64,000 nt of DNA from Lacisediminihabitans sp040549525 (GTDB lineage: Bacteria; Actinomycetota; Actinomycetes; Actinomycetales; Microbacteriaceae), in assembly GCF_040549525.1 (NCBI RefSeq), contig NZ_JBEPTM010000005.1, forward strand, positions 62,001-126,000, written 5' to 3'. The first letter of the stretch is position 1, and each line of letters begins with the position of its first letter. The translations under genes were made by a program, and so were the position numbers. The notes under the pieces were generated by a model. That model had not been told where the DNA came from, did not search any database, and saw nothing but the letters and a program-made list of their open reading frames with translations. Shown piece by piece: positions 16,596 to 29,935 of this stretch.

Positions 16596-17858
16596 ATGGC
16601 ACTGCGTGATGAACTCGGTCCGTACTTCGGTGAGTATGGCGGGCGTTTCGTCCCGGAATCGCTAATCGCGGCCCTCGACGAGCTGGATGCCGCCTACACG
16701 GCCGCAAAGACCGATCCGCTGTTCCAGGAGGAGCTGGCCGAGCTTCACCGCACCTACACGGGTCGCCCCTCCATCATCACCGAAGCCCCGCGTTTCGGAG
16801 CGCATGCGGGCGGCGCGCGGATCATCCTCAAGCGTGAAGATCTCAACCACACCGGCTCGCACAAGATCAACAATGTGCTCGGGCAGGCTCTTCTCGCCCG
16901 TCGGCTCGGCAAGACCCGCCTGATCGCGGAGACCGGGGCGGGCCAGCACGGCGTGGCGACCGCAACGGCCGCCGCGCTGTTCGGCATGGACTGCGTCGTC
17001 TACATGGGCGAGGTGGACACCGAGCGCCAGGCGCTCAACGTCGCACGGATGCGCCTTCTCGGCGCAGAGGTCATCCCGGTGACGGCAGGCTCCCGCACCC
17101 TCAAGGACGCGATCAACGAGGCACTGCGCGACTGGGTCGCGAACGTGGAGAACACCCACTACCTTCTCGGTACGGTCGCTGGGCCGCATCCCTTCCCCGT
17201 CATGGTGCGGGACTTCCACAAGATCATCGGCGAAGAGGCCAGGGCCCAGGTGCTCGAGCTCACCGGTGCGCTTCCGGATGCCGTCACCGCCTGTGTCGGC
17301 GGGGGCTCCAACGCGATGGGGATCTTCCACGCCTTCCTCGACGACCCCGGCGTCGCGCTCTACGGCTACGAGGCTGCCGGAGAGGGCCACCTCACCGAAC
17401 GGCATGCCGCAACCATCACCCGCGGTCGCCCGGGGGTGCTGCACGGCACCCGCACCTACCTCCTGCAGGACGAGGACGGCCAGACCGTCGAGTCCCATTC
17501 GATCTCCGCCGGCCTCGACTACCCGGGTGTGGGTCCGGAACACTCCTGGCTCAACGACATCGGGCGCGCCTCCTATCTGCCGATCACCGACGACGAGGCG
17601 ATGTCGGCCATGCGGCTGCTCTCGATGACCGAGGGAATCATCCCGGCCATCGAGTCGGCTCATGCCCTTGCCGGCACGATAAAGCTCGGGCTGGAGCTCG
17701 GGCCCGACGCGACGATCCTGGTGAACCTCAGCGGTCGCGGGGACAAGGACATGGAGACCGCCGGCAAGTACTTCGACATCCTCGACACCGAGGCTCTCAC
17801 GGCCGAGGCCGCGGGGGAGTTCGCCCTGCAGGCCGGCTCGACCGGGGACAACGCGTGA
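16596..17858 (+). CDS. trpB: Tryptophan synthase beta subunit
   Basis: PLP enzyme that joins indole and serine. The product is 420 aa. The PLP lysine is Lys90 in NHTGSHKINN. GGGSNAMG is the phosphate-binding loop, and LLGTVAGPHP, ETGAGQHGVA and EGIIPAIESAHA are family blocks. It is the standard TrpB1 type that pairs with TrpA. Its stop overlaps the trpA GTG by 4 bp (17855-17858). Confidence 0.97.
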   Translation: MALRDELGPYFGEYGGRFVPESLIAALDELDAAYTAAKTDPLFQEELAELHRTYTGRPSIITEAPRFGAHAGGARIILKREDLNHTGSHKINNVLGQALLARRLGKTRLIAETGAGQHGVATATAAALFGMDCVVYMGEVDTERQALNVARMRLLGAEVIPVTAGSRTLKDAINEALRDWVANVENTHYLLGTVAGPHPFPVMVRDFHKIIGEEARAQVLELTGALPDAVTACVGGGSNAMGIFHAFLDDPGVALYGYEAAGEGHLTERHAATITRGRPGVLHGTRTYLLQDEDGQTVESHSISAGLDYPGVGPEHSWLNDIGRASYLPITDDEAMSAMRLLSMTEGIIPAIESAHALAGTIKLGLELGPDATILVNLSGRGDKDMETAGKYFDILDTEALTAEAAGEFALQAGSTGDNA

Positions 17859-18667
17859 GCACCGCGACCGCGAGTGCCGCCGGCGTGAGCACCGTCGAAG
17901 CGGTCATCGCCGCGCGAAAGGCGGCCGGAAGTGGCGCGCTGGTGGGTTACCTCCCCGTGGGATTCCCCGACCTGCGGACGAGCATCGAGGCGGCTGTCGC
18001 CCTGGCCGAGAACGGGGTCGACGTGATCGAGCTCGGCCTGCCGTACTCCGATCCGGTGATGGATGGACCGGTCATCCAGGCCGCCACCCTCACGGCCATC
18101 AATTCCGGTTTCAAACTGCGTCACGGATTCGAGGCGATCGCCGAGATCACCGCGCGCACGAACGTTCCGGTCCTGTTGATGACCTACTGGAACCCCGTGG
18201 TGCAGTACGGCGTCGAGCGATTCGCCGACGACCTCGTTGCTGCGGGTGGCGCCGGACTGATCACCCCCGACCTGATTCCCGACGAAGCGCGCGACTGGCT
18301 GGCCGCCTCCAGCCGTACCGGGCTCGACCGGGTGTTCCTCGCAGCGCCCTCCTCCACCGAGACCCGGCTGGAGCAGGCCGTCGAGCGCAGCAGGGGCTTC
18401 GTCTACGCCGTCTCGACGATGGGGATCACCGGCGCCCGCAGCGATGTGGATGTCGCGGCGAAGACCCTTGTCGCGCGCCTCCGTGCGGCGGGGGCCACCT
18501 CCACCTGCGTCGGTCTCGGCATCTCCTCTCCGGAGCAGGTGCGCGAGGTCATCCAGTACGCCGATGGCGCCATCGTCGGTTCCGCTCTGGTGAAGGCCCT
18601 CGCCGATGGCGGTGTGTCCGCCGTCGCGGCGACGGCCGCGCACCTCGCGACCGGTACGCTTAGCTAG
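17855..18667 (+). CDS. trpA: Tryptophan synthase alpha subunit
   Basis: Cleaves indole-3-glycerol phosphate to indole and glyceraldehyde-3-phosphate inside the alpha2beta2 complex. The product is 270 aa from GTG 17855. Catalytic residues are seen in ELGLPYSDPVMDGP: Glu59 and Asp70 correspond to E. coli Glu49 and Asp60. LLMTYWNPV and GLGISSPEQV are conserved blocks. Last gene of the his-trp block; an 84-bp gap then leads to lgt. Confidence 0.96.
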   Translation: MSTATASAAGVSTVEAVIAARKAAGSGALVGYLPVGFPDLRTSIEAAVALAENGVDVIELGLPYSDPVMDGPVIQAATLTAINSGFKLRHGFEAIAEITARTNVPVLLMTYWNPVVQYGVERFADDLVAAGGAGLITPDLIPDEARDWLAASSRTGLDRVFLAAPSSTETRLEQAVERSRGFVYAVSTMGITGARSDVDVAAKTLVARLRAAGATSTCVGLGISSPEQVREVIQYADGAIVGSALVKALADGGVSAVAATAAHLATGTLS

Positions 18668-18751
18668 GTCTTCCCCCGCGGTCGAGGCCGGAGACTCCAG
18701 CACCACACTCACGCAGCACACCAGCGTCAGTACGAAAGGCACCCTCGAAAA

Positions 18752-19813
18752 GTGGTTATTCCCCTGAGCATCCCCAGCCCGAGCGAAGCCTGGCAGGCGA
18801 TCCACCTCGGCGAATGGCTCAACAGCCTCGGCCTGACCTTCGTCTCCCCGAACCTCAGCATCCGTACCTACGCCATCTGCATCCTCGTCGGCATCATCGC
18901 CGCGACCATCCTCACCAACCAGCGTCTCAAAGCGCGCGGCGCGGAGTCCGGTGTCGTGCTCGACATCGCGCTGTGGGCAGTGCCGCTCGGCATCATCGGC
19001 GCCCGCATCTTCCATGTCGTCACCCATCCGGACGACTATTTCGGCTCCGCCGAGAAGATGCTGCACATCCTCTACATCTGGGAGGGTGGCATCGCGATCT
19101 TCGGATCGCTCATCGGTGGTGCGGTCGGTGTGTACATCGGTTGCCGCATGACCGGCGTGCGGTTCTGGACCTTCGCGGATGCCCTCGCGCCCGGCCTCCT
19201 GCTCGCCCAGGCCTTCGGCCGCTTCGGCAACTACTTCAACCACGAGCTGTACGGCGTGCCCACGAACGCCTGGTGGGGACTCGAGATCGAGAAGTCGAAC
19301 CCGGCCTTCCCCGCGGGGCTTCCGGCGGGAACGCTCTTCCAGCCCACCTTCCTCTTCGAAGTGATCTGGGACGTCGCGGGCGTGCTGGTGATCCTCTACC
19401 TCTCGAAGAAGTTCACCCTCCAGTGGGGCAAGACCCTCTCGGTCTACCTGATCTGGTACGGCCTCGGCCGCAGTTATTTCGAGTCGATCCGCATCGACCC
19501 GAGCCTGATCTTCCTGGGGGTGCGCACGAACATCTGGGCGGCCTGGGCGGCGATCCTCATCGGTGTGATCATCTTCGTCGTGCAATCGCGTCGTCACCCC
19601 GGCCTCGAGCCGAGCGCCTATGTGCCCGGTCGGCAGTGGTCACCGACGCCTGCGGTAGACTCTGCGGACACCTACTCGGAATACGATGAGACCGACAACG
19701 ATGCCGATCTCGATAGCAACTCGCACTCCGAATCGGCAACGGCATCCGCTCCTCAGGGCGGCGCCGCACCAAGGGGGAAGTCCGTCACAAGCGGCACCCG
19801 CCTGAAGTCGTAA
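18752..19813 (+). CDS. lgt: Prolipoprotein diacylglyceryl transferase
   Basis: Membrane enzyme that adds diacylglycerol to the lipobox Cys of prolipoproteins. The product is 353 aa from GTG 18752 behind a GAAAGG site. About seven transmembrane segments are visible up to residue 280. The Lgt signature AQAFGRFGNYFNHELYG lies near residue 155, with the GARIFHVVTHPDDYF block before it and RSYFESIRIDPS after it. The last 70 residues form an acidic then Ser/Gly/basic cytoplasmic tail, common in actinobacterial Lgt and without assigned function. It sits between trpA and gltB, the usual actinobacterial place. Confidence 0.94.
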   Translation: MVIPLSIPSPSEAWQAIHLGEWLNSLGLTFVSPNLSIRTYAICILVGIIAATILTNQRLKARGAESGVVLDIALWAVPLGIIGARIFHVVTHPDDYFGSAEKMLHILYIWEGGIAIFGSLIGGAVGVYIGCRMTGVRFWTFADALAPGLLLAQAFGRFGNYFNHELYGVPTNAWWGLEIEKSNPAFPAGLPAGTLFQPTFLFEVIWDVAGVLVILYLSKKFTLQWGKTLSVYLIWYGLGRSYFESIRIDPSLIFLGVRTNIWAAWAAILIGVIIFVVQSRRHPGLEPSAYVPGRQWSPTPAVDSADTYSEYDETDNDADLDSNSHSESATASAPQGGAAPRGKSVTSGTRLKS

Positions 19814-19836
19814 TACCCTGAAGTCTCACCGGAAAA

Positions 19837-19855
19837 ATGCCGTGAAGTACGGCAT
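19837..19855 (+). other. Hairpin in the lgt-gltB gap
   Basis: ATGCCGT (19837-19843) and ACGGCAT (19849-19855) form a perfect 7-bp stem with a 5-nt loop in the 155-bp untranslated region before gltB. No U tract follows, so it may be a weak lgt terminator or a leader structure of gltB. The rest of the gap (19856-19968) shows no ORF or known riboswitch pattern. Confidence 0.4.
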
Positions 19856-19968
19856 CGAAGGTCGGGCGCCGCACCCCAGCGTCTGAGTATCGCAATCATC
19901 TCGGGCTTCAACTCTTCGGGCCGCCGCCGTCCCACCTGCCGACGTAACTTCGTGAGGACGGTTTCACC

Positions 19969-24544
<4,576 letters not shown>

Positions 24545-24552
<8 letters not shown>

Positions 24553-25999
24553 TCCCAAGGGATTCCTGAAGACGCGTGAGCGGGAGCTGCCCGCGCGGCG
24601 CCCGGTCGCGCTGCGGCTGATGGACTGGAAAGAGGTCTACGAGCAGGGTGATGCCGCAACCGTGCGCAAGCAGGCGGGTCGCTGCATGGACTGCGGCATC
24701 CCCTTCTGCCACCATGGCTGCCCGCTCGGCAACCTCATTCCCGAGTGGAACGACCTCACCTGGCGTGGGGAGGGTCGACAGGCCATCGAGCGTCTGCATG
24801 CCACCAACAACTTCCCCGAGTTCACCGGTCGGCTGTGTCCCGCCCCGTGCGAGTCGTCGTGCGTCCTCGCCATCAACCAGCCCGCCGTGACCATCAAGAA
24901 CGTCGAAGTGGCGATCATCGATCAGGCCTTCGCCAATGACTGGGTTGAGCCGCATCCCCCCGAACGCCTCACCGGCAAGACGGTCGCGGTCGTCGGATCC
25001 GGCCCCGCCGGTCTCGCCGCGGCCCAGCAGCTCACCCGCGCCGGTCACACTGTCGCGGTGTTCGAGCGGGACGACCGCATCGGCGGTCTCCTCCGCTACG
25101 GCATCCCTGACTTCAAAATGGAGAAGCGTCACATCGAGCTGCGGCTCAAGCAGATGCAGGCCGAGGGCACCCGTTTCCGGGCTGGCGTGAATATCGGCGT
25201 CGACATCACCTGGGATGACCTGAGGGCGCGCTACGACGCGGTGGTGATCGCCACCGGAGCCCTCACGCCGCGAGACCTTCCCATCCCCGGGCGCGACCTT
25301 TCCGGCGTGCACTTCGCGATGGACTACCTTGTGCAGCAGAACCGGGTGGGTGCCGGTGACGTGATCGTCGATCAGCTCACCGCCGACGGCAAGCATGTCG
25401 TCGTCCTCGGTGGCGGCGACACCGGTGCGGACTGCATCGGCACGGCGCACCGCCAGCAGGCCCTCTCCGTCACCAACCTGGCCATCGGACTCCAGCCGCC
25501 CCACGAACGTCCGGAGCACCAGCCCTGGCCGATGTCCCCGACCCTCTTCGAGGTGTCGAGTGCGCACGAGGAGGGCGGCGAACGGGTCTACCTCGCATCC
25601 ACCGTGGAATTCCTCTCCAACGACGCCGGAGAGGTTCGCGCCATCCGCGTCGCGGAGACCGAATACCTCGACGGTCGTCGGGTTCCGAAGGCGGGCACCG
25701 AGCGGGAGATCCCGGCGGATCTCGTCCTTCTCGCCCTCGGATTCACGGGAACGGAGAGCGATGCGCTGGAGTCCCAGTTGCACCTCCCCCTCGAGCGTGG
25801 AAACGTTGAGCGCGATTCCGATTACCACACCAGCGAATCCGGCGTGTTCGTCGCCGGCGACGCGGGCCGGGGCCAGTCCCTCATCGTCTGGGCCATTGCG
25901 GAGGGGCGAGCCGCCGCCGCCGCCGTGGACCGCTTCCTCGAGGGCGACACTGAACTCCCGTCCCCTGTCGCCCCGACCGACCGCGCCATCGCGATCTAA
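24545..25999 (+). CDS. gltD: Glutamate synthase small subunit
   Basis: NADPH-oxidising beta subunit of GOGAT (484 aa) that passes electrons to GltB. The start GTG 24545 lies inside the end of gltB. N-terminal Fe-S cysteines appear in CMDCGIPFCHHGCPLGNLIP and CPAPCESSCVLA. The FAD site is VVGSGPAGLAAAQQL, the NADPH site is VLGGGDTGADCIGTAHRQ, and the C-terminal FAD motif is VFVAGDAGRGQSLIVWAI. Followed after 53 bp by pyk. Confidence 0.97.
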
Positions 26000-26052
26000 G
26001 GCTCCTCTTCCCCTCACTCTTCACGAGTTCTTCCCACAACAGAAAGAAACAC

Positions 26053-27498
26053 ATGAGACGCGCAAAAATCGTCGCAACCCTCGGTCCGGCAACGGCCAGC
26101 TATGAAAACATCCGTGCCATCGTGGATGCCGGAGTTGATGTCGCCCGGATGAACCTCAGCCACGGCAGCTATGACGTGCATGAGGAGGTCTACGCGAACA
26201 TCCGCAAGGCGAGTGCCGACTCCGGCCGTGCCGTCGCCGTGCTGGTCGACCTGCAGGGCCCGAAGATCCGCCTCGGCAAGTTCGCGAACGGGCCCCACGA
26301 TCTCGCCGTCGGCGACACCTTCAAGATCACCATCGAAGACGTGCTCGGTACCAAGGAGCTCTCGAGCACAACCTTCAAGGGCCTGCCCAACGACGTGAAG
26401 CCGGGGGACCCCCTCCTCATCGATGACGGCAAGGTCAAGCTCAAGGTCATCTCGACCGACGGCACCGTCGTCACCACCGAGGTCGTCGTCGGCGGAGCGG
26501 TGTCGAACAACAAGGGCATCAACCTGCCCGGTGTCGCTGTGAACGTTCCCGCTCTGTCCGAGAAGGATGAGGCGGACCTCCGCTGGGGCCTGAAGCTCGG
26601 CGCGGATCTCATCGCGCTCTCCTTCGTGCGCAACGCCGAAGACATCGTGCGCGTACACGAGATCATGGCCGAAGAGGGCGTCAAGGTGCCGGTCATCGCC
26701 AAGGTCGAGAAGCCGCAGGCCGTCGACAACCTCGAAGCCATCATCGACGCCTTCGACGGCATCATGGTCGCGCGGGGAGACCTCGGAGTGGAACTACCGC
26801 TCGAGGCCGTACCGATCGTTCAGAAGCGCGCGGTCGAGCTCTCTCGTCGCATGGCCAAGCCCGTCATCGTCGCAACCCAGATGCTCGAATCCATGATCTC
26901 GAGCCCGATCCCGACCCGTGCGGAGACCTCGGATGTCGCAAACGCCGTGCTCGACGGAGCCGATGCCGTGATGCTGAGCGGCGAGACCAGCGTGGGGGAG
27001 TACCCCGTGATCACGGTTCAGACCATGGCACGCATCATCACCTCCACCGAGGAGCACGGGCTCGAGCGCATCGCGCAGCTCGGTACGAAGCCGCGCACCC
27101 AGGGCGGCGCCATCACCCTCGCCGCCGCCGAGGTAGCGGAGTTCGTCGAGGCCAAGTTCCTCTGCGTGTTCACCGAGTCCGGGGATTCGGTGCGACGGAT
27201 GTCCCGGCTGCGCAACCGCATCCCCATCATCGCTTTCACCCCGGAGGAGCGCATCCGCAATCGCCTCGCCTGGGTGTGGGGCACGGAGACCTATCGTGTC
27301 GAGCGCAAGAAGCACACCGATGAGCTGTTCGGCCAGGTCGATGACATCCTGATCGGTCACAACCGGGCCGTCGTCGGCGAGAAGGTCGTGGTCATCGCCG
27401 GGTCCCCTCCCGGAATCTCCGGAGGCACCAACGATATGCGGGTACACCGTATGGGAGATGCCCACAACGCGGTAGCGCCGGCGTACGCCGCGGAATGA
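26053..27498 (+). CDS. pyk: Pyruvate kinase
   Basis: Converts PEP and ADP to pyruvate and ATP, the last step of glycolysis. The product is 481 aa from ATG 26053. It has the N-terminal KIVATLGPA, the substrate loop RMNLSHGS, the active-site lysine region VIAKVEKPQAV, the metal and Mg region MVARGDLGVELP, and MLSGETSVGEYP. The C-terminal regulatory domain (about 350-481) is present and ends with AGSPPGISGGTNDMRV. Its place after gltBD is typical of Microbacteriaceae. Confidence 0.97.
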   Translation: MRRAKIVATLGPATASYENIRAIVDAGVDVARMNLSHGSYDVHEEVYANIRKASADSGRAVAVLVDLQGPKIRLGKFANGPHDLAVGDTFKITIEDVLGTKELSSTTFKGLPNDVKPGDPLLIDDGKVKLKVISTDGTVVTTEVVVGGAVSNNKGINLPGVAVNVPALSEKDEADLRWGLKLGADLIALSFVRNAEDIVRVHEIMAEEGVKVPVIAKVEKPQAVDNLEAIIDAFDGIMVARGDLGVELPLEAVPIVQKRAVELSRRMAKPVIVATQMLESMISSPIPTRAETSDVANAVLDGADAVMLSGETSVGEYPVITVQTMARIITSTEEHGLERIAQLGTKPRTQGGAITLAAAEVAEFVEAKFLCVFTESGDSVRRMSRLRNRIPIIAFTPEERIRNRLAWVWGTETYRVERKKHTDELFGQVDDILIGHNRAVVGEKVVVIAGSPPGISGGTNDMRVHRMGDAHNAVAPAYAAE

Positions 27499-27522
27499 CT
27501 TCGAGCGCCCCGTAGTCGGGGA

Positions 27523-27578
27523 TGAGGCTGGCTGTCGGCTGTGAAATCGGCGGCCAGCCTCACCGTCTCGGTACGGTG
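27523..27578 (+). other. Two hairpins in the pyk downstream gap
   Basis: TGAGGCTGGC (27523-27532) pairs perfectly with GCCAGCCTCA (27553-27562) around a 20-nt loop. Directly after it CACCGT (27561-27566) pairs with ACGGTG (27573-27578). The stems share two bases, so they could compete. No U tract follows. Together they fill most of the 108-bp gap and may end the pyk transcript or form the leader of the next gene. Confidence 0.45.
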
Positions 27579-27606
27579 AGTCAACGCACTCGGGAAGGAT
27601 TTCATC

Positions 27607-27879
27607 GTGACAGACTCACAGCAGGTTTCGGGCCCATTCGACGATTCAGCGGGACCGGAGGGTCGCAGTATCAGCGACTGGACGGACCTCGGGCGGGAGA
27701 TGTGGTCGTATCTCACCGGTCGTGGTGCAGCGGTCAACTACAGCTTCATCGACATGACCGTCGAGGTGCCGAGAGACATCGGTCCCGATGCCCCGCGTGC
27801 GACCTGGAAGCTCAACGGCACGCTGCGGGTCACCACGAGTGACGACCAGGCTGCCGGCGCAGACCAGCACCGCAACTGA
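27607..27879 (+). CDS. Hypothetical 90-aa protein upstream of an FHA gene
   Basis: I do not recognise a named domain. The start is GTG 27607 behind a GGAAGGA site. The N-terminal 20 residues are polar; residues about 22-75 alternate hydrophobic and polar positions (VNYSFIDMTVEVPRD, WKLNGTLRVTT), which suggests a small beta-rich fold. There is no signal peptide or membrane segment. It ends 2 bp before the FHA protein gene, so the two are probably cotranslated and may work together. Confidence 0.7.
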   Translation: MTDSQQVSGPFDDSAGPEGRSISDWTDLGREMWSYLTGRGAAVNYSFIDMTVEVPRDIGPDAPRATWKLNGTLRVTTSDDQAAGADQHRN

Positions 27880-27881
27880 TC

Positions 27882-28772
27882 ATGGTGGCCGTTCCCCGGC
27901 TGGAGATCGACCTCAGCTTCTCGCTGGATGAGCCGCACGCCGAGGGCGCAGATGCCGCGCATGCCCTCGAGGGCACCGTCACGGCGGCGGGCACCGATAT
28001 CCAGATCTTCGCGAACCACCCCGAAATGCTGATGCAGGGGCGCAGTGTCAAGCTCGCCGACATCCGCACGCTCGCTCAGGAGATCGCGGGGTACGGCCTG
28101 TCCGTCACCCTGACCGGACCAGAGGGGGTCATCGCGCGGATCGGCGACGTGAATGCCCCGGTGGTGCAGCGTGTCGTGACCGGCTCACCGCACATCAGGC
28201 TCGGGAGCGCGGCGGCGGTCGCTCCGCTGCTTCGGCGGCGCGGCACTGCCGCGCCCGCGGTGTCTCTCCCTCCCGCTACCCTGTTCCCGCTCGTGCCGAC
28301 GGTGAGCCGTCGCATCCGACGCACGGTCACCACCACGCACTACCTGCCGGGGTCCGGTCGACCTCGACTGATCTTCGTCATCGGCTCGAAGAACTGGAAC
28401 GGCCAGATGCCGCGGGAGTTCGATCTGCTTCCCGACGGCACGACCATCGGCTCCGGAGCCGAGGCCGACCTGCAGCTCGAGGGCCTGAGCCCCGTTCACG
28501 CGGAAATCCGCCACACGAAAGACGACGAGTACGTGCTCTATCCCATCGGCGAGCTGAGCGGCAGTTCGCGTCTTGCCGATGCGGGCGGGCGGAAGGATGG
28601 CGGGCAGGTTCTGCGCACCGGCACCCGGATCGAACTCGGCAAGTGGAAGATGGCATACTTCCGGGAGGAGTTCGCGGACCACGGCCGACCCTACGGAGGG
28701 CGCGTCGGCGGGGAATTAGCCCGGCAGAAGCCGCAGGCAGACCCTCGACCGGGACGATCCTCCCCGCGGTAG
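27882..28772 (+). CDS. FHA domain protein with unknown N-terminal domain
   Basis: 296-aa soluble protein. The C-terminal part (about 165-270) is a forkhead-associated phosphothreonine-binding domain: TTIGSGAEADLQLEGLSPVHAEI carries the Gly190-Ser191 and Ser203-x2-His206 signature. The first 110 residues are an alpha/beta region with no domain I recognise, followed by a basic linker (LLRRRG to RRIRRTV). FHA proteins usually act downstream of Ser/Thr kinases such as PknB, but no kinase is in the window. The last 20 residues are low complexity. Paired with the 90-aa gene just upstream. Confidence 0.82.
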   Translation: MVAVPRLEIDLSFSLDEPHAEGADAAHALEGTVTAAGTDIQIFANHPEMLMQGRSVKLADIRTLAQEIAGYGLSVTLTGPEGVIARIGDVNAPVVQRVVTGSPHIRLGSAAAVAPLLRRRGTAAPAVSLPPATLFPLVPTVSRRIRRTVTTTHYLPGSGRPRLIFVIGSKNWNGQMPREFDLLPDGTTIGSGAEADLQLEGLSPVHAEIRHTKDDEYVLYPIGELSGSSRLADAGGRKDGGQVLRTGTRIELGKWKMAYFREEFADHGRPYGGRVGGELARQKPQADPRPGRSSPR

Positions 28773-28789
28773 CGGGTGGGACGCGGGAG

Positions 28790-28822
28790 CCGGGTCAGCG
28801 CTGGGTCAGCGCCGGGTCAGCG
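28790..28822. repeat. Three 11-bp tandem repeats
   Basis: CCGGGTCAGCG, CTGGGTCAGCG and CCGGGTCAGCG lie head to tail between the 3' ends of the FHA gene and the converging DUF7882 gene. The last copy runs into the 3' end of the latter. Confidence 0.7.
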
Positions 28823-29164
28823 CCGAGGCTGGGTCCCACCCGGGCCGGGCGACGCGGTGCGAACGGCGATCGGCTCGCTCGAGAACTGCAGGCCGGCGGC
28901 ACTGTTGGCGGAAAGCATGAGCGTTTCGATCCAGTCACGGTTGAGGGACGGGGCTCTGCTCCCCGCGAATCGATAGACGATGGCGTTGCCCTGGGCGAAC
29001 AGGATCGAACTGCGACCGCCGCCGCCCTCGGCGGAGTTGATCCAGGTGAAGAGGAAGCTCTCTCGCCGCCGGAGTTTCGCCGTGATGACCACCTGCAGAT
29101 GCATGAGCGAACGGTCGTCGAAACCGATCTCGGTGCCTGAATCGCCGTGCAGCAGACTACCCAT
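28817..29164 (-). CDS. DUF7882-type small protein
   Basis: 115-aa protein of a family that I know as common and multi-copy in Microbacteriaceae. Signature segments are TEIGFDDRSLMHLQVVI, KLRRRESFLFTW, SRAPSLNRDWIETLMLSAN and SAAGLQF. Relatives are often labelled ATP-dependent DNA ligase in databases, but no ligase motif (KxDG) or nucleotidyltransferase domain is present and the protein is far too small. The function is unknown. A GGAG site lies upstream of the ATG at 29164. It converges with the FHA gene. Confidence 0.75.
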   Translation of the reverse strand: MGSLLHGDSGTEIGFDDRSLMHLQVVITAKLRRRESFLFTWINSAEGGGGRSSILFAQGNAIVYRFAGSRAPSLNRDWIETLMLSANSAAGLQFSSEPIAVRTASPGPGGTQPRR

Positions 29165-29220
29165 GGGGGTGCTCCAGAAGTTGAGGCAACCCTAGCGCTG
29201 ATTGATCAACGCCAAGGTTC

Positions 29221-29847
29221 TCAGCTCGAGAGCGGGGTGGTGCCGACCAGGCCGGCCACGAACATGCTGAATTTCACCACGTTGATCACGACGACGAACA
29301 CGGTGATGGCGACCCAGACCCAGAGCGGGGCCCTGCCGTGACCCGCTCTTCTCCCGACGATCACGGAACGCCCGATCACGTAGACCCCGCCGCTGAAGAA
29401 GGTCCAGGCCCAGTGGAATGGACGATCGTAGCCGTCGCGCAACAGTCGCTTCCGGTCGAAGTAGGCGAGCACCACCGCTCCGCCGTAGACGATCCAGCCG
29501 AGCACGAGGCTCGTGATGTATCCCGGGTCCCGGTACATCGCCAGGGGGTCGGAGGAGGTTGCCACTAGAGCGGACAGGTTGATCGTGAGTAGAGTCACGA
29601 TGCCGAGTAACGGAAGCAGGGCGATGACCCAGATGAACACGTTATACACCGGGGTGTTGGCTGGCACCGTCCGTGGTGCCGGTCTGAGCGAATACGGCGC
29701 GACTCCGGATGCCGGTGTGACAGGGCTCACCCGTTCCGTCCAGGCCGCACCGTCCCACCAGCGCAATTGGGGAGCACCGGTATGGTCCGGGTACCAGCCG
29801 GCGGGCGTGTTCGGGACCGATGGAGCAGGTGTTGGCAGGTCAGTCAC
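29221..29847 (-). CDS. DUF2510 membrane protein
   Basis: 208-aa protein. Residues about 14-38 hold a DUF2510 motif (AGWYPDHTGAPQLRWWDGAAWTE), a short Trp-rich N-terminal cytoplasmic module of actinobacterial membrane proteins. About four transmembrane helices follow (roughly 66-90, 111-133, 147-165 and 178-202). The start GTG 29847 is chosen because a well-placed GGAGAA lies 5-6 nt upstream and the longer frame has no conserved sequence. No catalytic motif is seen and the role is unknown. It is divergent from the methyltransferase gene. Confidence 0.75.
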   Translation of the reverse strand: MTDLPTPAPSVPNTPAGWYPDHTGAPQLRWWDGAAWTERVSPVTPASGVAPYSLRPAPRTVPANTPVYNVFIWVIALLPLLGIVTLLTINLSALVATSSDPLAMYRDPGYITSLVLGWIVYGGAVVLAYFDRKRLLRDGYDRPFHWAWTFFSGGVYVIGRSVIVGRRAGHGRAPLWVWVAITVFVVVINVVKFSMFVAGLVGTTPLSS

Positions 29848-29935
29848 GAGTTCTCCAGCGGTGTCGTCACGGTAGTGGGCGAGCACCAGCCTAGCCACGC
29901 CCCGCAGTTCAAGCCCGACCAAGGAGGAGCGAAAA

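Noticed and set aside
28817..29164. ATP-dependent DNA ligase annotation for the DUF7882-type protein
   Set aside because: The protein is only 115 aa and has no KxDG motif or nucleotidyltransferase domain; the name is a propagated database error.
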